Part shown: one piece after another, positions 7,256-14,917 of the stretch
How positions within the stretch are numbered: the first letter of the stretch is position 1
Layout: each line of letters starts with the position of its first letter
Source: JAVBNO01 sp031551485
GTDB taxonomy: Bacteria > Bacillota > Clostridia > Oscillospirales > Ruminococcaceae
DNA length: 31,523 nucleotides
NCBI GenBank assembly: GCA_031551485.1
Contig: JAVBNO010000066.1
Coordinates: 1-31,523 of the forward strand
Direction of reading: 5' to 3'
Notes under the pieces: generated by a model
The model's database searches: none
The model's input: the letters and a program-made list of their open reading frames with translations, nothing else
What the model was told of the DNA's origin: nothing
Position numbers and translations under genes: made by a program

Positions 7256-7894
7256 TTATTTTAATTCTTCGTTCACCAAATACCCCAGTGTCATCAGCGA
7301 ATCCCCAAGGTGTACATTTTCCACCACAATGTTTTCATACTGGGATGCCAAATCATAGTGGGAAAAATTCCAAAACCCAATGACGCCTATGGCAATCAGT
7401 CGGTCCACCACCCCTTTAACCCCTTCTTTGGGAATGCACAAAATGGCGGCCCGCGGTTTGCTGATCCGGCAAAAATCCTCCAGCTTATCCACATGCATTA
7501 CATGAAAAGAATCAATCATCTGCCCCGCCACTTCGGGGGCGGCGTCAAAAGCGCCCACAAGCCGAAACCCCCTGGTCTCAAAATCCATGTGCTTGACAAT
7601 GGCCTTCCCCAGGTTGCCCGCGCCGATCAATACAATGGGCAGCTGCTTCTCAATGCCCAAAATCTTGCCGATTTCATGATATAAATCCTCTACATTGTAA
7701 CCATATCCCTGTTGCCCAAACCCGCCAAAGCAGTTTAAATCCTGCCGAATTTGGGAAGCAGTCAACTTCATCAACTGGGCCAGCTCGTGGGAAGAAATAC
7801 GGTAGACGCTGTTGTGCAGCAAATCCCCCAAAAAACGGTGGTATCGGGGCAACCGCCGGATGACCGAAATCGAAACGCCCTGCCGTTTTGCCAT
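7256..7894 (-). CDS. rex: Redox-sensing transcriptional repressor Rex
   Basis: A 212-residue dimeric repressor that senses the NADH/NAD+ ratio and, when NADH is low, represses genes for fermentation and NADH reoxidation. A winged helix domain occupies residues about 1-75, with the recognition region TASQIRQDLNCFGGFG. A Rossmann domain follows with GAGNLG (91-96) and a C-terminal domain-swapped helix ending LVNEELK. It is the second gene of an operon, 39 bases after the dehydrogenase stop. A site resembling the Rex consensus overlaps the operon promoter at 9189-9206, which suggests autoregulation together with control of the dehydrogenase. The start ATG has a GGGGGT site close upstream. Confidence 0.95.
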   Translation of the reverse strand: MAKRQGVSISVIRRLPRYHRFLGDLLHNSVYRISSHELAQLMKLTASQIRQDLNCFGGFGQQGYGYNVEDLYHEIGKILGIEKQLPIVLIGAGNLGKAIVKHMDFETRGFRLVGAFDAAPEVAGQMIDSFHVMHVDKLEDFCRISKPRAAILCIPKEGVKGVVDRLIAIGVIGFWNFSHYDLASQYENIVVENVHLGDSLMTLGYLVNEELK

Positions 7895-7933
7895 AATATA
7901 ACCCCCGTAATTAATATTTGCCTACCAAAAGGC

Positions 7934-9094
7934 CTATATCTTCGCCAGCGTGGCCATGACATAATCACCAAAATCCTGGCAGCTGGCGCCGCTGTCCCGC
8001 CCGGTCACCGCCAACTTCTTTTCGGTGTACATGCAAATGTCCAGCGCCTGTTCCAACCGGGTTGCCTGCGGCCCAAAGCCAATGTGCTCCAGCAGCATCA
8101 CAGCCGCCCGCAGCATCGAGCAAGGATCGGCGTACTTGTCCCGGCCTTCGGCCACCATCCGGGGCGCCGAGCCGTGAATCGCTTCAAACATGGCGTACCG
8201 GGTGCCAATGTTGGCGCTGCCCGCTGTACCCACGCCGCCCTGGAACTCCGCCGCCTCGTCGGTGATGATGTCGCCGTACAAATTCGGCAGAATAAAAACC
8301 TGAAAATCTTTCCGCCGCTTTTGGTCAATCAGCTTGGCCGTCAAAATGTCAATATACCAGTCGTCCGTCGTAATATCAGAATACCCCTGGCCCATCTCCT
8401 GGCAAAGCTTTAAAAACTTGCCGTCGGTGGTTTTCACCACGTTGGCCTTTGTCACAATCGAAACCCGTTTTTTGCCGTTGTTGGCGGCGTACTCATACGC
8501 CAGTTTGGCAATACGCTGGGTACCCTGGGTGGTGGTCACCGTAAAATCAAAACTCAAATCCTCGTCAATATGCATCCCGCAGGAGCCAATGGCGTACGCC
8601 CCTTCGGTATTTTCCCGAAAAAACGTCCAGTCAATGCCCTCGCCGGGCACCTTCACCGGCCGCACATTGGCAAACAAATCCAGCTCTTTGCGCATTGCCA
8701 CATTGGCGCTTTCAATGTTGGGCCAAGGGTCGCCGGCCCGGGGGGTCGTCGTCGGCCCCTTCAAAATCACATGGCACTTTTTCAACTCGGCCAATACATC
8801 ATCGGGAATCGCTTTGCCGCAGGCGGCCCGGTTTTCAATTGTCAGCCCGGCAATCTCTTGAAACACCACTTTGCCGGCGGCCACTTGCTCGCCCAGCAAA
8901 TACTCCAGCACCCGGGCTGCTTCATGGGTAATCACCGGCCCGATGCCGTCTCCACCGCACACGCCAATGATAATCGGCTGCAAATCCTCAAACTGGATAA
9001 ACTCGCCGCTTTCCTTCATACGGGCCACACGGGCCAGTTGGGATTCAATCAGTTGGGCAAACTTCTCCGCTGCCACTGTTACTTTCTGTTCCAT
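7934..9094 (-). CDS. Isocitrate/isopropylmalate dehydrogenase family protein (probably NAD-dependent isocitrate dehydrogenase)
   Basis: A 386-residue beta-decarboxylating dehydrogenase. The N-terminal part contains GGDGIGP (about residue 47), which binds the nucleotide phosphates. The family substrate loop has serine- and arginine-bearing motifs ('IESANVAMRKELDLFANVRP'). RENTEGAY carries the Arg and Glu, and NLYGDIITDEAA (about 290) carries the Mg2+-binding Asp residues. Members act on isocitrate, 3-isopropylmalate or homologous acids; with no leu or lys genes beside it, isocitrate dehydrogenase feeding 2-oxoglutarate synthesis is the better guess. I chose the ATG at 9094 because AAGGA sits eight bases upstream; the ATG at 9103 is fused to that site. 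It is co-transcribed with rex. Confidence 0.85.
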   Translation of the reverse strand: MEQKVTVAAEKFAQLIESQLARVARMKESGEFIQFEDLQPIIIGVCGGDGIGPVITHEAARVLEYLLGEQVAAGKVVFQEIAGLTIENRAACGKAIPDDVLAELKKCHVILKGPTTTPRAGDPWPNIESANVAMRKELDLFANVRPVKVPGEGIDWTFFRENTEGAYAIGSCGMHIDEDLSFDFTVTTTQGTQRIAKLAYEYAANNGKKRVSIVTKANVVKTTDGKFLKLCQEMGQGYSDITTDDWYIDILTAKLIDQKRRKDFQVFILPNLYGDIITDEAAEFQGGVGTAGSANIGTRYAMFEAIHGSAPRMVAEGRDKYADPCSMLRAAVMLLEHIGFGPQATRLEQALDICMYTEKKLAVTGRDSGASCQDFGDYVMATLAKI

Positions 9095-9166
9095 CCAAGT
9101 CATCCTTTTTTAAGCCTGGCACCTTCGCGCGGGTAAAGACGCCAAACAGTATTAATCTATCCATAA

Positions 9167-9195
9167 AGTGTAGCGTAAATTTTTCAGATTGTCAA
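9167..9195 (-). promoter_or_regulatory. Promoter of the dehydrogenase-rex operon
   Basis: On the minus strand TTGACA (9190-9195), a 17-base spacer and TACACT (9167-9172) form a near-consensus promoter about 75 bases upstream of the dehydrogenase start. Confidence 0.8.
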
Positions 9196-9206
9196 TTAAT
9201 AAACCA
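9189..9206 (-). promoter_or_regulatory. Candidate Rex operator overlapping the -35 box
   Basis: The 18 bases at 9189-9206 match 11 of the 14 fixed positions of the palindromic Rex consensus TTGTTAA-N4-TTAACAA. They overlap the -35 box of the operon that encodes Rex itself, so binding there would block transcription. Confidence 0.5.
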
Positions 9207-9250
9207 TCTTAACACTTTCAATTTTGCTGGCCATTTGCCCGGTTTTCATG

Positions 9251-9256
9251 TATAAT
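9251..9256 (+). promoter_or_regulatory. Likely -10 box of the alpha/beta hydrolase gene
   Basis: A perfect TATAAT lies about 50 bases upstream of the hydrolase start and divergent from the dehydrogenase-rex promoter. A matching -35 box is not obvious. Confidence 0.5.
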
Positions 9257-9309
9257 CATGGCAAAGCGGGCTGCTTTTTTGCGGCCCGGCATCGAAAGGG
9301 GAGATGGCA

Positions 9310-10245
9310 ATGCCTTGCCGCACCGAATATTTTGAAATGACATCCAGCAACCAAAAAAGCAGGGTGGCCTGCCGCCTTTACCTCCCCGACGGCGACATTA
9401 AAGCGGTGCTCCAGCTTTGCCATGGCATGTGCGAATACACGGCCCGGTACGAAGGCTTTGCCGAGGCCATGTGCAAAAACGGCATCGCCGTTTGCGGCAA
9501 CGACCATTTGGGCCATGGCGATACGGCCAAAGCCAACGACGATATGAAAGGCTTTTTCGGCGGTGCCGAGGGCAGCTATCAATATTTGATTGACGATACC
9601 CATCAACTTACCCAGCTGGTGAAAAACCGTTTTCGAAACCAAAAGATATTTCTGCTCGGCCACAGCATGGGTTCTTTTGTGGCCCGCCTCTATCTCACCC
9701 GCCACGGGGATATCATCGACGGCGCCATATTAAGCGGCACCAGCGGGCCCAACCCCTTGTCCGGGTTCGCCATCGCCTATGCCCGCAGTGTGGTGCGCAA
9801 AAAAGGCGAAAGATATTTGTCCAAACAACTGGCCGCCCTTTCCCGTGTTGGCTTTTTAAAACGCATTCCCAATGCAGCCACCCCTGCCGACTGGATCTCT
9901 TCTGACGCCGACGTGGTCTCCCGCTATGTGGCCGACCCCTATTGCTCCTATATATTCACCGCCTCCGCTTACCGCGACCTCTTCATTATGCTGGACAGCT
10001 GCAATCGTTCCGGCTGGTACGCCACTGTGCCAAAACAGCTCCCCATCCTCATCATCTCCGGCGAGGAAGACCCCGTGGGCGCCTATGGCGTCGGCCCCCG
10101 CAAAGTGGGGGAAAGGCTCACCAAGGCCGGGGTGGAGGATGTGACATTGGGCATCTATCCAACCGCCCGCCACGAACTTCTCAACGAATTTGTCCGCGGC
10201 CGGGTACAAAACGATATTGTCGCCTGGCTGGAAGAGCGCCTCTAA
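9310..10245 (+). CDS. Alpha/beta hydrolase, monoacylglycerol lipase-like (serine aminopeptidase S33 type)
   Basis: A 311-residue cytosolic hydrolase. The nucleophile elbow GHSMGS puts the catalytic Ser at 119. The acid is Asp254 in GEEDPVG and the base is His288 in ARHELLNE, so the triad is complete and in order. The oxyanion region LCHGMCEY (37-44) and the NDHLGHG loop (64-70) are typical of the monoacylglycerol lipase/lysophospholipase branch, which cleaves lipid or other esters. I chose the ATG at 9310, six bases after AGGGGAG; the ATG at 9304 abuts the binding site. ridA follows 84 bases downstream on the same strand. The natural substrate is unknown. Confidence 0.85.
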   Translation: MPCRTEYFEMTSSNQKSRVACRLYLPDGDIKAVLQLCHGMCEYTARYEGFAEAMCKNGIAVCGNDHLGHGDTAKANDDMKGFFGGAEGSYQYLIDDTHQLTQLVKNRFRNQKIFLLGHSMGSFVARLYLTRHGDIIDGAILSGTSGPNPLSGFAIAYARSVVRKKGERYLSKQLAALSRVGFLKRIPNAATPADWISSDADVVSRYVADPYCSYIFTASAYRDLFIMLDSCNRSGWYATVPKQLPILIISGEEDPVGAYGVGPRKVGERLTKAGVEDVTLGIYPTARHELLNEFVRGRVQNDIVAWLEERL

Positions 10246-10329
10246 AACGTCTTGCGACCGAATATCAGTTGTATGATCATAAAGGGCAACGTTTGTCGGT
10301 TCGATTCCATAGAGAAAGGAGGTGTCAAT

Positions 10330-10710
10330 ATGCTCAAAATCATCCATAGCGATCATGCCCCCGCAGCCATCGGCCCCTATTCCCAGGCCGTCGTGGCGGG
10401 CAATTTTCTCTTCACCTCCGGCCAAATCCCCCTCAATCCCGCCACTGGCCAGGTGGTGGAGGGTGACATCACCGTCCAGGCCGAGCAGGTCATGCAAAAT
10501 ATCAAAGCCATTTTAGAGGAGGCTGGCACCGATTTTGACAAAGTCATCAAGACAACCTGCTTCCTAAGCGATATGCAGCATTTTGCGGCCTTCAACGCTG
10601 TCTACGAAAAATATTTCGTCGGCAAGCCCGCCCGTTCCTGTGTCGCCGTCCGCGAACTGCCCCGCGCCGTCCTTGTCGAAGTCGAAGTTATTGCCGGGCT
10701 CTCATCTTAA
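10330..10710 (+). CDS. ridA: RidA family reactive intermediate (enamine/imine) deaminase
   Basis: A 126-residue member of the YjgF/YER057c/UK114 family. RidA trimers hydrolyse reactive 2-aminoacrylate-type enamines released by PLP enzymes, protecting other enzymes from damage. Diagnostic parts are AIGPYSQAV near the N-terminus, FTSGQIPLNP, the conserved Arg in the PARSCVAVRELPR stretch (the carboxylate-binding Arg) and the C-terminal VEVEVIA. The length matches the family. The start at 10330 has a perfect AAAGGAGGTG site; the open frame reaches 26 codons further upstream without one. It ends in a strong terminator. Confidence 0.94.
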   Translation: MLKIIHSDHAPAAIGPYSQAVVAGNFLFTSGQIPLNPATGQVVEGDITVQAEQVMQNIKAILEEAGTDFDKVIKTTCFLSDMQHFAAFNAVYEKYFVGKPARSCVAVRELPRAVLVEVEVIAGLSS

Positions 10711-10719
10711 CACCAATGT

Positions 10720-10751
10720 CAAAGGGCGTCTGTTTTTACAGACGCCCTTTG
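10720..10751. terminator. Bidirectional terminator between ridA and the LysO genes
   Basis: CAAAGGGCGTCTGT (10720-10733), loop TTTT, and its exact complement to 10751 form a 14-bp stem. The T-rich ends serve both convergent transcripts. Confidence 0.9.
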
Positions 10752-10773
10752 TTTGGAATACATGCATCACAGC

Positions 10774-11376
10774 CTATTGTAATAACTGATAAGCCAGCGG
10801 CACCAACACCGGAATCACCGCGGTGCACACCACGCCGCTGATCAGCGCCACCACGGCGGTCGCCTGGTTCGTCGCCTTGGTAATGGCAGGCAGGCAAGAG
10901 TCCATGGCGGTGGCCCCCGCCGGCGCAATGGCGGCAAAATGCCCGCAATATTTTGCCACGGCGGCCGTGATGATCAGCGACAACACTTCCCGAAAAATAT
11001 TGGCCAAAAAGGCTGTGGTGCCCAGCTGCGCCCCACCCAAGTCTTTCAGCAGCACGGCGGAAAGGCTGTACCACCCCATCCCCGATGTGACAGCCGTCGA
11101 CGCGTTGACCGGCATATGTAGAATCGGCCCCATCAAAAGCCCCGCCCCAATGCTGCCGATGATGACGCCCAGCGGCACGAAAAGCACTTTAAAGCCAAGG
11201 GCTTTCACTTTGCCGATCACTTCTTTGTCCATGCCTATTTGAATGCCCGCAAAAAAAATAGAGGCATACAGAAAAATGCGGGTGTATTCACCCATGACAG
11301 CCAGCATATCCCCAGTGGCGACAAACCGCCCTGCCAAAATACCCGCCGCCAAACAGCACACAGCGACAATAATCAT
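10774..11376 (-). CDS. LysO family lysine exporter, large (C-terminal) part
   Basis: A 200-residue integral membrane protein. In LysO (YbjE) this region forms most of the transporter that exports lysine and toxic lysine analogues across the cytoplasmic membrane. About six hydrophobic segments are visible, along with the conserved GMGWYSLSAVLL stretch (about 97-108) and FLANIFREV, both hallmarks of the family. The start ATG at 11376 has AAGGAGGA upstream and overlaps the stop of the preceding small gene by four bases (ATGA), so the two are translationally coupled. Together they cover the length of the single-chain enterobacterial protein. The open frame upstream of 11376 belongs to the small gene's region and is not used. 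Confidence 0.85.
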   Translation of the reverse strand: MIIVAVCCLAAGILAGRFVATGDMLAVMGEYTRIFLYASIFFAGIQIGMDKEVIGKVKALGFKVLFVPLGVIIGSIGAGLLMGPILHMPVNASTAVTSGMGWYSLSAVLLKDLGGAQLGTTAFLANIFREVLSLIITAAVAKYCGHFAAIAPAGATAMDSCLPAITKATNQATAVVALISGVVCTAVIPVLVPLAYQLLQ

Positions 11377-11663
11377 TGGCCGTCCTCCTTCAAAAACAGG
11401 CGGGCCAACAAATACACCACAGCCACCGAGCAAACCATGGCCGCCGCCGTCAATGCGAAGGCCTGCATTCCCGCTTGCCGCAAATCATCCAGCAGCGTGG
11501 GACTGGCCCCAAGGGATACCCCCATCGTAAACAAAATAAGCCCTACCGCCGCAGTCAGCAAAATGTCCACAGCCTTGGTCATTTTGGCGGGTACAACCGT
11601 TGCCCCCGCCGCAAGCCCAAAGACAAGGGGGATAAGCACCACAAGAGAAGAGAGGATTTTCAT
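11373..11663 (-). CDS. LysO family lysine exporter, small (N-terminal) part
   Basis: A 96-residue membrane protein with three hydrophobic segments. It includes VLIPLVFGLAAG and GLILFTMGVSLGASP, which correspond to the first membrane-spanning segments of LysO. It is followed by the large part with an ATGA overlap, so the two chains are expected to assemble into one exporter. The start at 11663 has AAAGGAG upstream; the reading frame continues 51 codons further but crosses the divergent promoter of the DUF2007 gene and lacks a binding site. A regulatory lysine riboswitch was not evident in the short upstream gap. Confidence 0.82.
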   Translation of the reverse strand: MKILSSLVVLIPLVFGLAAGATVVPAKMTKAVDILLTAAVGLILFTMGVSLGASPTLLDDLRQAGMQAFALTAAAMVCSVAVVYLLARLFLKEDGQ

Positions 11664-11713
11664 AAAAAACTCCTTTGCCAATCGATTGCAAAATAGAATT
11701 ACCGGTAAAAATA

Positions 11714-11722
11714 TGCTATAAT
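11714..11722 (+). promoter_or_regulatory. Extended -10 promoter of the zinc-ribbon/DUF2007 gene
   Basis: TGCTATAAT at 11714-11722 matches the TGnTATAAT form, 27 bases upstream of the start codon. Confidence 0.6.
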
Positions 11723-11748
11723 AAAGCCAATGAAAAGGAGGGATCGAT

Positions 11749-12138
11749 ATGCCATGGTGTCCGAAATGCGGCTGTGAATATCGGGAAGGCTTTGCCACCT
11801 GTGCCGATTGCGGCATTGCTCTGGCGGATGCACCGCCAGCCGGACCGTTGCAGGAGGGATGGCATCTGAATCTCCCCGGCAGTCACACGCCAGGCGAATT
11901 TGGCGACCCCGCCCTCCTTCTCACCCTTTACGACGACATGGAGGCGGACGTCTATATTTCGCTGCTTACGGCGGAAAACAGTCCCACCTTCAAAAAATAT
12001 CCCAAAACCAGCGGCCTTTTCAAAATCTACACCGGCTCCGGCCTCATGGGTGTGGACCTTTATGTACCCAGCGAAAAGCTGGCCGAGGCCAAAGCGTTGC
12101 TGGACGCCGCCGATTCGGAACCCGGCATAGGCGAATAG
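11749..12138 (+). CDS. Zinc-ribbon plus DUF2007 (putative signal-transducing) domain protein
   Basis: A 129-residue soluble protein. The N-terminus is a small zinc ribbon with two knuckles, CPKCG (residues 4-8) and CADCG (18-22). After a Pro-rich linker, residues about 52-120 resemble DUF2007: LLTLYDDMEADVYISLL at the start, a GLFKIYTG/GVDLYV strand pair, and the closing EKLAEAKALLDAA helix. This ferredoxin-like domain is labelled 'putative signal transducing protein', but its ligand is not established. The start has GGAGGG upstream. It is a single-gene unit between an extended -10 promoter and a strong hairpin. Confidence 0.8.
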   Translation: MPWCPKCGCEYREGFATCADCGIALADAPPAGPLQEGWHLNLPGSHTPGEFGDPALLLTLYDDMEADVYISLLTAENSPTFKKYPKTSGLFKIYTGSGLMGVDLYVPSEKLAEAKALLDAADSEPGIGE

Positions 12139-12160
12139 CAGCGTCAATCTGCAGACACAC

Positions 12161-12192
12161 AAAAGGGAGGGGGGGAGCCCCCCTCCCTTTTT
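12161..12192. terminator. Terminator between the DUF2007 gene and the M18 peptidase gene
   Basis: AAAAGGGAGGGGGG (12161-12174) pairs with CCCCCCTCCCTTTT (12178-12191) across a GAG loop. The T-run serves the plus-strand gene, and the A-run serves the convergent operon as T on the other strand. Confidence 0.88.
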
Positions 12193-12204
12193 CGCGCCTG
12201 CTTC

Positions 12205-13608
12205 TTATTGATAAAATGCCATAAATGCCCTGTAAGTCATATACACATCCGCCTTGGATACAACCTCAAACGGCGAATGCATCGACAGCACCGGCACTCC
12301 AATATCCACAACATCCACATTCAAAGCGGAAATATACTTCGCCACCGTGCCGCCGCCGCCCTGGTCCACTTTGCCCAGTTCGCCAACCTGCCACACAACC
12401 CCCGCTTTATCCAACAGCTGCCGAACGAAAGCCATATATTCCGCCGAGGCGTCGTTGGTCGAATACTTGCCGCCGCTGCCGGTGTATTTGGAAATCACCG
12501 TACCATAGTGAAGATAGCAGACATTGCGCTTTTCGCTTACATCCCCAAAGGTGGGGTCAAAGGCGCAGTTTACGTCGGCGGATAAGCACAGCGACTGGCT
12601 CAAAGCCGCCCGGCCCGATGTCCCCTGCATCTCGGCAATATCCTGAATAAAATATTTAAGGTATTGGGAATTAAGCCCCGTATTGCCGTCTGAACCCACT
12701 TCCTCTTTGTCCGCCAGCACCGTGACACAGGTATAAGTCGGGGCGGTGCAGTCAAGAGCTGCCGCCAGCGCGGTATAGGCGCATACCCGGTCGTCGTGGC
12801 CATAGGCGCCAATCATCGCCCGGTCAAGCCCCACATCCCGCGCCCCAAAGGCGGGCACGGCGCAAAGCTCCGCCGCCAAAAAGTCCGCTTCCACAACGCC
12901 ATATTTTTCGTTCAGCAGCTGGATAATGGCCAGCTTTACTTTTTCCGACGCCTTGTCGTCCTTAAACGGGTGGCAGCCGATGAGAATATTCAGTTCCTCG
13001 CCCTTAATGCCCTCCGCCAGCGTCCGTTTCATTTGGTCTTTGGCCAAATGGGGCAGCAGGTCGGTTACTGTCAGCACCGGGTCGCCCAAATCTTCACCCA
13101 GGCGGACAGTCACTTTCTGCCCGTCTTTTTTGATGATGACACCGTGCAGCGCCAGCGGAATGGCCGGCCACTGGTACTTCTTAATACCGCCGTAGTAATG
13201 GGTCTTAAAGTAGGCCAGTTGGGCCTCTTCAAACAGCGGCCGCGGCTTCAAGTCCAGCCGGGGTGAATCAATATGGGCCGCGATAATGCGCACCCCTTCC
13301 GCCGCATTCCGCTGCCCAATGGTGCACAGGATAACCGCTTTATCCCGGTTATTCATATACACCCTGTCGCCGGGGTTGTAGCTTTTTCCCTGTTTATATT
13401 CTTTGAAACCGGCGTCCTTCGCTTTGGCAATGGCGTATTCCACCGCCTCCCGCTCCATTTTGGCTTCGTCCAAAAAGCGTTTGTATTCCTCGCAAAATTG
13501 CAAAGCGGTCTGATATTCGCTCTCCGCCATCAAAGTACCCAGATTTTCCGGTTTCAGCAACAGTTTTTCCTGCAACAGCTCGCCTTTGCTTTTTTCCTGA
13601 TTGGCCAT
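12205..13608 (-). CDS. M18 family zinc aminopeptidase
   Basis: A 467-residue cytosolic metallopeptidase of the aspartyl aminopeptidase family (M18), which forms large tetrahedral complexes and removes N-terminal residues, often acidic ones. The di-zinc site is visible: IAAHIDSPR supplies the first His, YGHDDRV the bridging Asp, DKEEVGS the catalytic Glu pair and SMHSPFE the last His. Length and motif order fit the family. The start has TAGGAGGACAAACG upstream, and the gene lies 11 bases after the lytic transglycosylase stop. It is the last gene of the operon starting at DUF951 and ends in the hairpin at 12161. Confidence 0.92.
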   Translation of the reverse strand: MANQEKSKGELLQEKLLLKPENLGTLMAESEYQTALQFCEEYKRFLDEAKMEREAVEYAIAKAKDAGFKEYKQGKSYNPGDRVYMNNRDKAVILCTIGQRNAAEGVRIIAAHIDSPRLDLKPRPLFEEAQLAYFKTHYYGGIKKYQWPAIPLALHGVIIKKDGQKVTVRLGEDLGDPVLTVTDLLPHLAKDQMKRTLAEGIKGEELNILIGCHPFKDDKASEKVKLAIIQLLNEKYGVVEADFLAAELCAVPAFGARDVGLDRAMIGAYGHDDRVCAYTALAAALDCTAPTYTCVTVLADKEEVGSDGNTGLNSQYLKYFIQDIAEMQGTSGRAALSQSLCLSADVNCAFDPTFGDVSEKRNVCYLHYGTVISKYTGSGGKYSTNDASAEYMAFVRQLLDKAGVVWQVGELGKVDQGGGGTVAKYISALNVDVVDIGVPVLSMHSPFEVVSKADVYMTYRAFMAFYQ

Positions 13609-13619
13609 CGTTTGTCCTC

Positions 13620-14189
13620 CTAAAAATCATAAAGCTCCACATACATCAAAACGGTTCTGCGCACTTTGGCCACATAGGCCGAGGTATCGTCAAAGGGAAT
13701 ATGGGTAAGCGTTTGGCCGTCGGCAGAGTAATTTTTGTCTTGCAGCCATTTGGTCACCTGGCCCCGCCCGGCGTGGTAAGCGGCCATCGCCGTATCTTCA
13801 TTTTTAAATTCTTCAATCAACACCGCCAAAAGATAGGTGCCGTACCGCACATTGGTCTCCGGGTCATACATGTCGTCAAAGGTGTGCTCCTTGTCCCCGG
13901 TCCGCATCTGAATCCATTCAAAGGTGTCGTATGTAATCTGCATCAGCCCCCTGGCCCCCACATGACTTTGTGCGCCGGCCCGAAAATGAGACTCGGTGCG
14001 CACCACACTGTACACCAGTTCCGGCGGCAGGTTGTATTGTTCACTGTAACGGTCAATCAGCTCGGCATATCCAAGAGGATAAGCGGCCCGGTGGTAGGTG
14101 TCAAGTCCGAAATCAAGGGCAAAAAATGCCGCCACAAGGGCCACAACGCCAAACATCACCGAGACAAGCGCCCGCTTCATCTCTTTCAT
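13620..14189 (-). CDS. Membrane-anchored lytic transglycosylase (Slt/GH23 type)
   Basis: A 189-residue peptidoglycan-cleaving protein. A single N-terminal hydrophobic helix (about residues 6-27) anchors it outside the membrane. The SLT domain follows: the catalytic Glu in VVRTESHF (Glu66), GARGLMQI with the conserved Gly-Leu-Met-Gln, a central DPETNVRYGTYLL and the AAYHAGRGQVTKWL motif. These give the complete set for a soluble lytic transglycosylase-like enzyme. The ATG at 14189 has GGGGAGG six bases upstream; a GTG at 14195 is the alternative. It sits 18 bases after coaE in the same operon. Confidence 0.92.
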   Translation of the reverse strand: MKEMKRALVSVMFGVVALVAAFFALDFGLDTYHRAAYPLGYAELIDRYSEQYNLPPELVYSVVRTESHFRAGAQSHVGARGLMQITYDTFEWIQMRTGDKEHTFDDMYDPETNVRYGTYLLAVLIEEFKNEDTAMAAYHAGRGQVTKWLQDKNYSADGQTLTHIPFDDTSAYVAKVRRTVLMYVELYDF

Positions 14190-14207
14190 CCTCACCCTCC
14201 CCCCAAG

Positions 14208-14831
14208 TCATTGGCCGCCGCCTTCGCTCTTGGCCCGAATGCCCATTTGCCCCAGCACATGTAAAACATCCAGCCGCAGCGCCACCGGGTCGTCGTTGTT
14301 GTGGATGACGTACTGACTGCGGGATGTGTAATACTTGTCGTCATGCTGACTGCGCATCCGCCTGTCCGCTTCCTCGCTGCTCAAATGATCCCGGGCAATA
14401 ATCCGGCTGCGGCGCAGTTCTTTATCCGCAATAACCGAGACAATGACGTCGCAAAACTTGTCGGCGCCGCTTTCAAAAAGGGTGGGCGCGTCCAAAATGA
14501 CAGGCGGCCGCTTCGGTCCCTCGTATCCTGTCAGCTGTTCTTTCACCTCGGCCAGAATAAATGGGAAAATAATCTCATTGAGTTTTCTCAGTTTTTCTTT
14601 GTTGCCAAATACAATCTGCCCCAGCTTTTTACGGTCAAGGCCGCCCTCGCTGTTAATAATCTCCACCGAAAACGCCAGCACCAGGTCAGCCAAACATCCC
14701 CGGCCGGTGGCCACCACCTGCCGGGCAATTTTGTCTGCGTCTACAATTTTAAAACCCATATTGGCCAAAATCGTCGAGGCAGTGGTTTTGCCTGCCCCCG
14801 TTTGGCCGGTCAGTCCGATAATCATTGTCAT
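14208..14831 (-). CDS. coaE: Dephospho-CoA kinase
   Basis: A 207-residue P-loop kinase that performs the last step of coenzyme A synthesis, phosphorylating the 3' hydroxyl of dephospho-CoA. The Walker A loop GQTGAGKTT is at residues 9-17, VDADKIARQV is the usual DAD motif and the LDAPTLFESG region is the CoaE core. The lid-type HLSSEEADRRMRSQ segment is also present. I chose the ATG at 14831 with AAGG five bases upstream; the open frame extends 16 codons further without a site. It lies 86 bases after the Sua5 stop in the DUF951-M18 operon. Confidence 0.94.
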   Translation of the reverse strand: MTMIIGLTGQTGAGKTTASTILANMGFKIVDADKIARQVVATGRGCLADLVLAFSVEIINSEGGLDRKKLGQIVFGNKEKLRKLNEIIFPFILAEVKEQLTGYEGPKRPPVILDAPTLFESGADKFCDVIVSVIADKELRRSRIIARDHLSSEEADRRMRSQHDDKYYTSRSQYVIHNNDDPVALRLDVLHVLGQMGIRAKSEGGGQ

Positions 14832-14917
14832 TCCATCCTTTACAGGAGAAGTATCCCCATCTGTCGGGATACCATTCACATTCTATCCAAATCCTCTTAA
14901 TCGCTTTTTTCTGCCCG

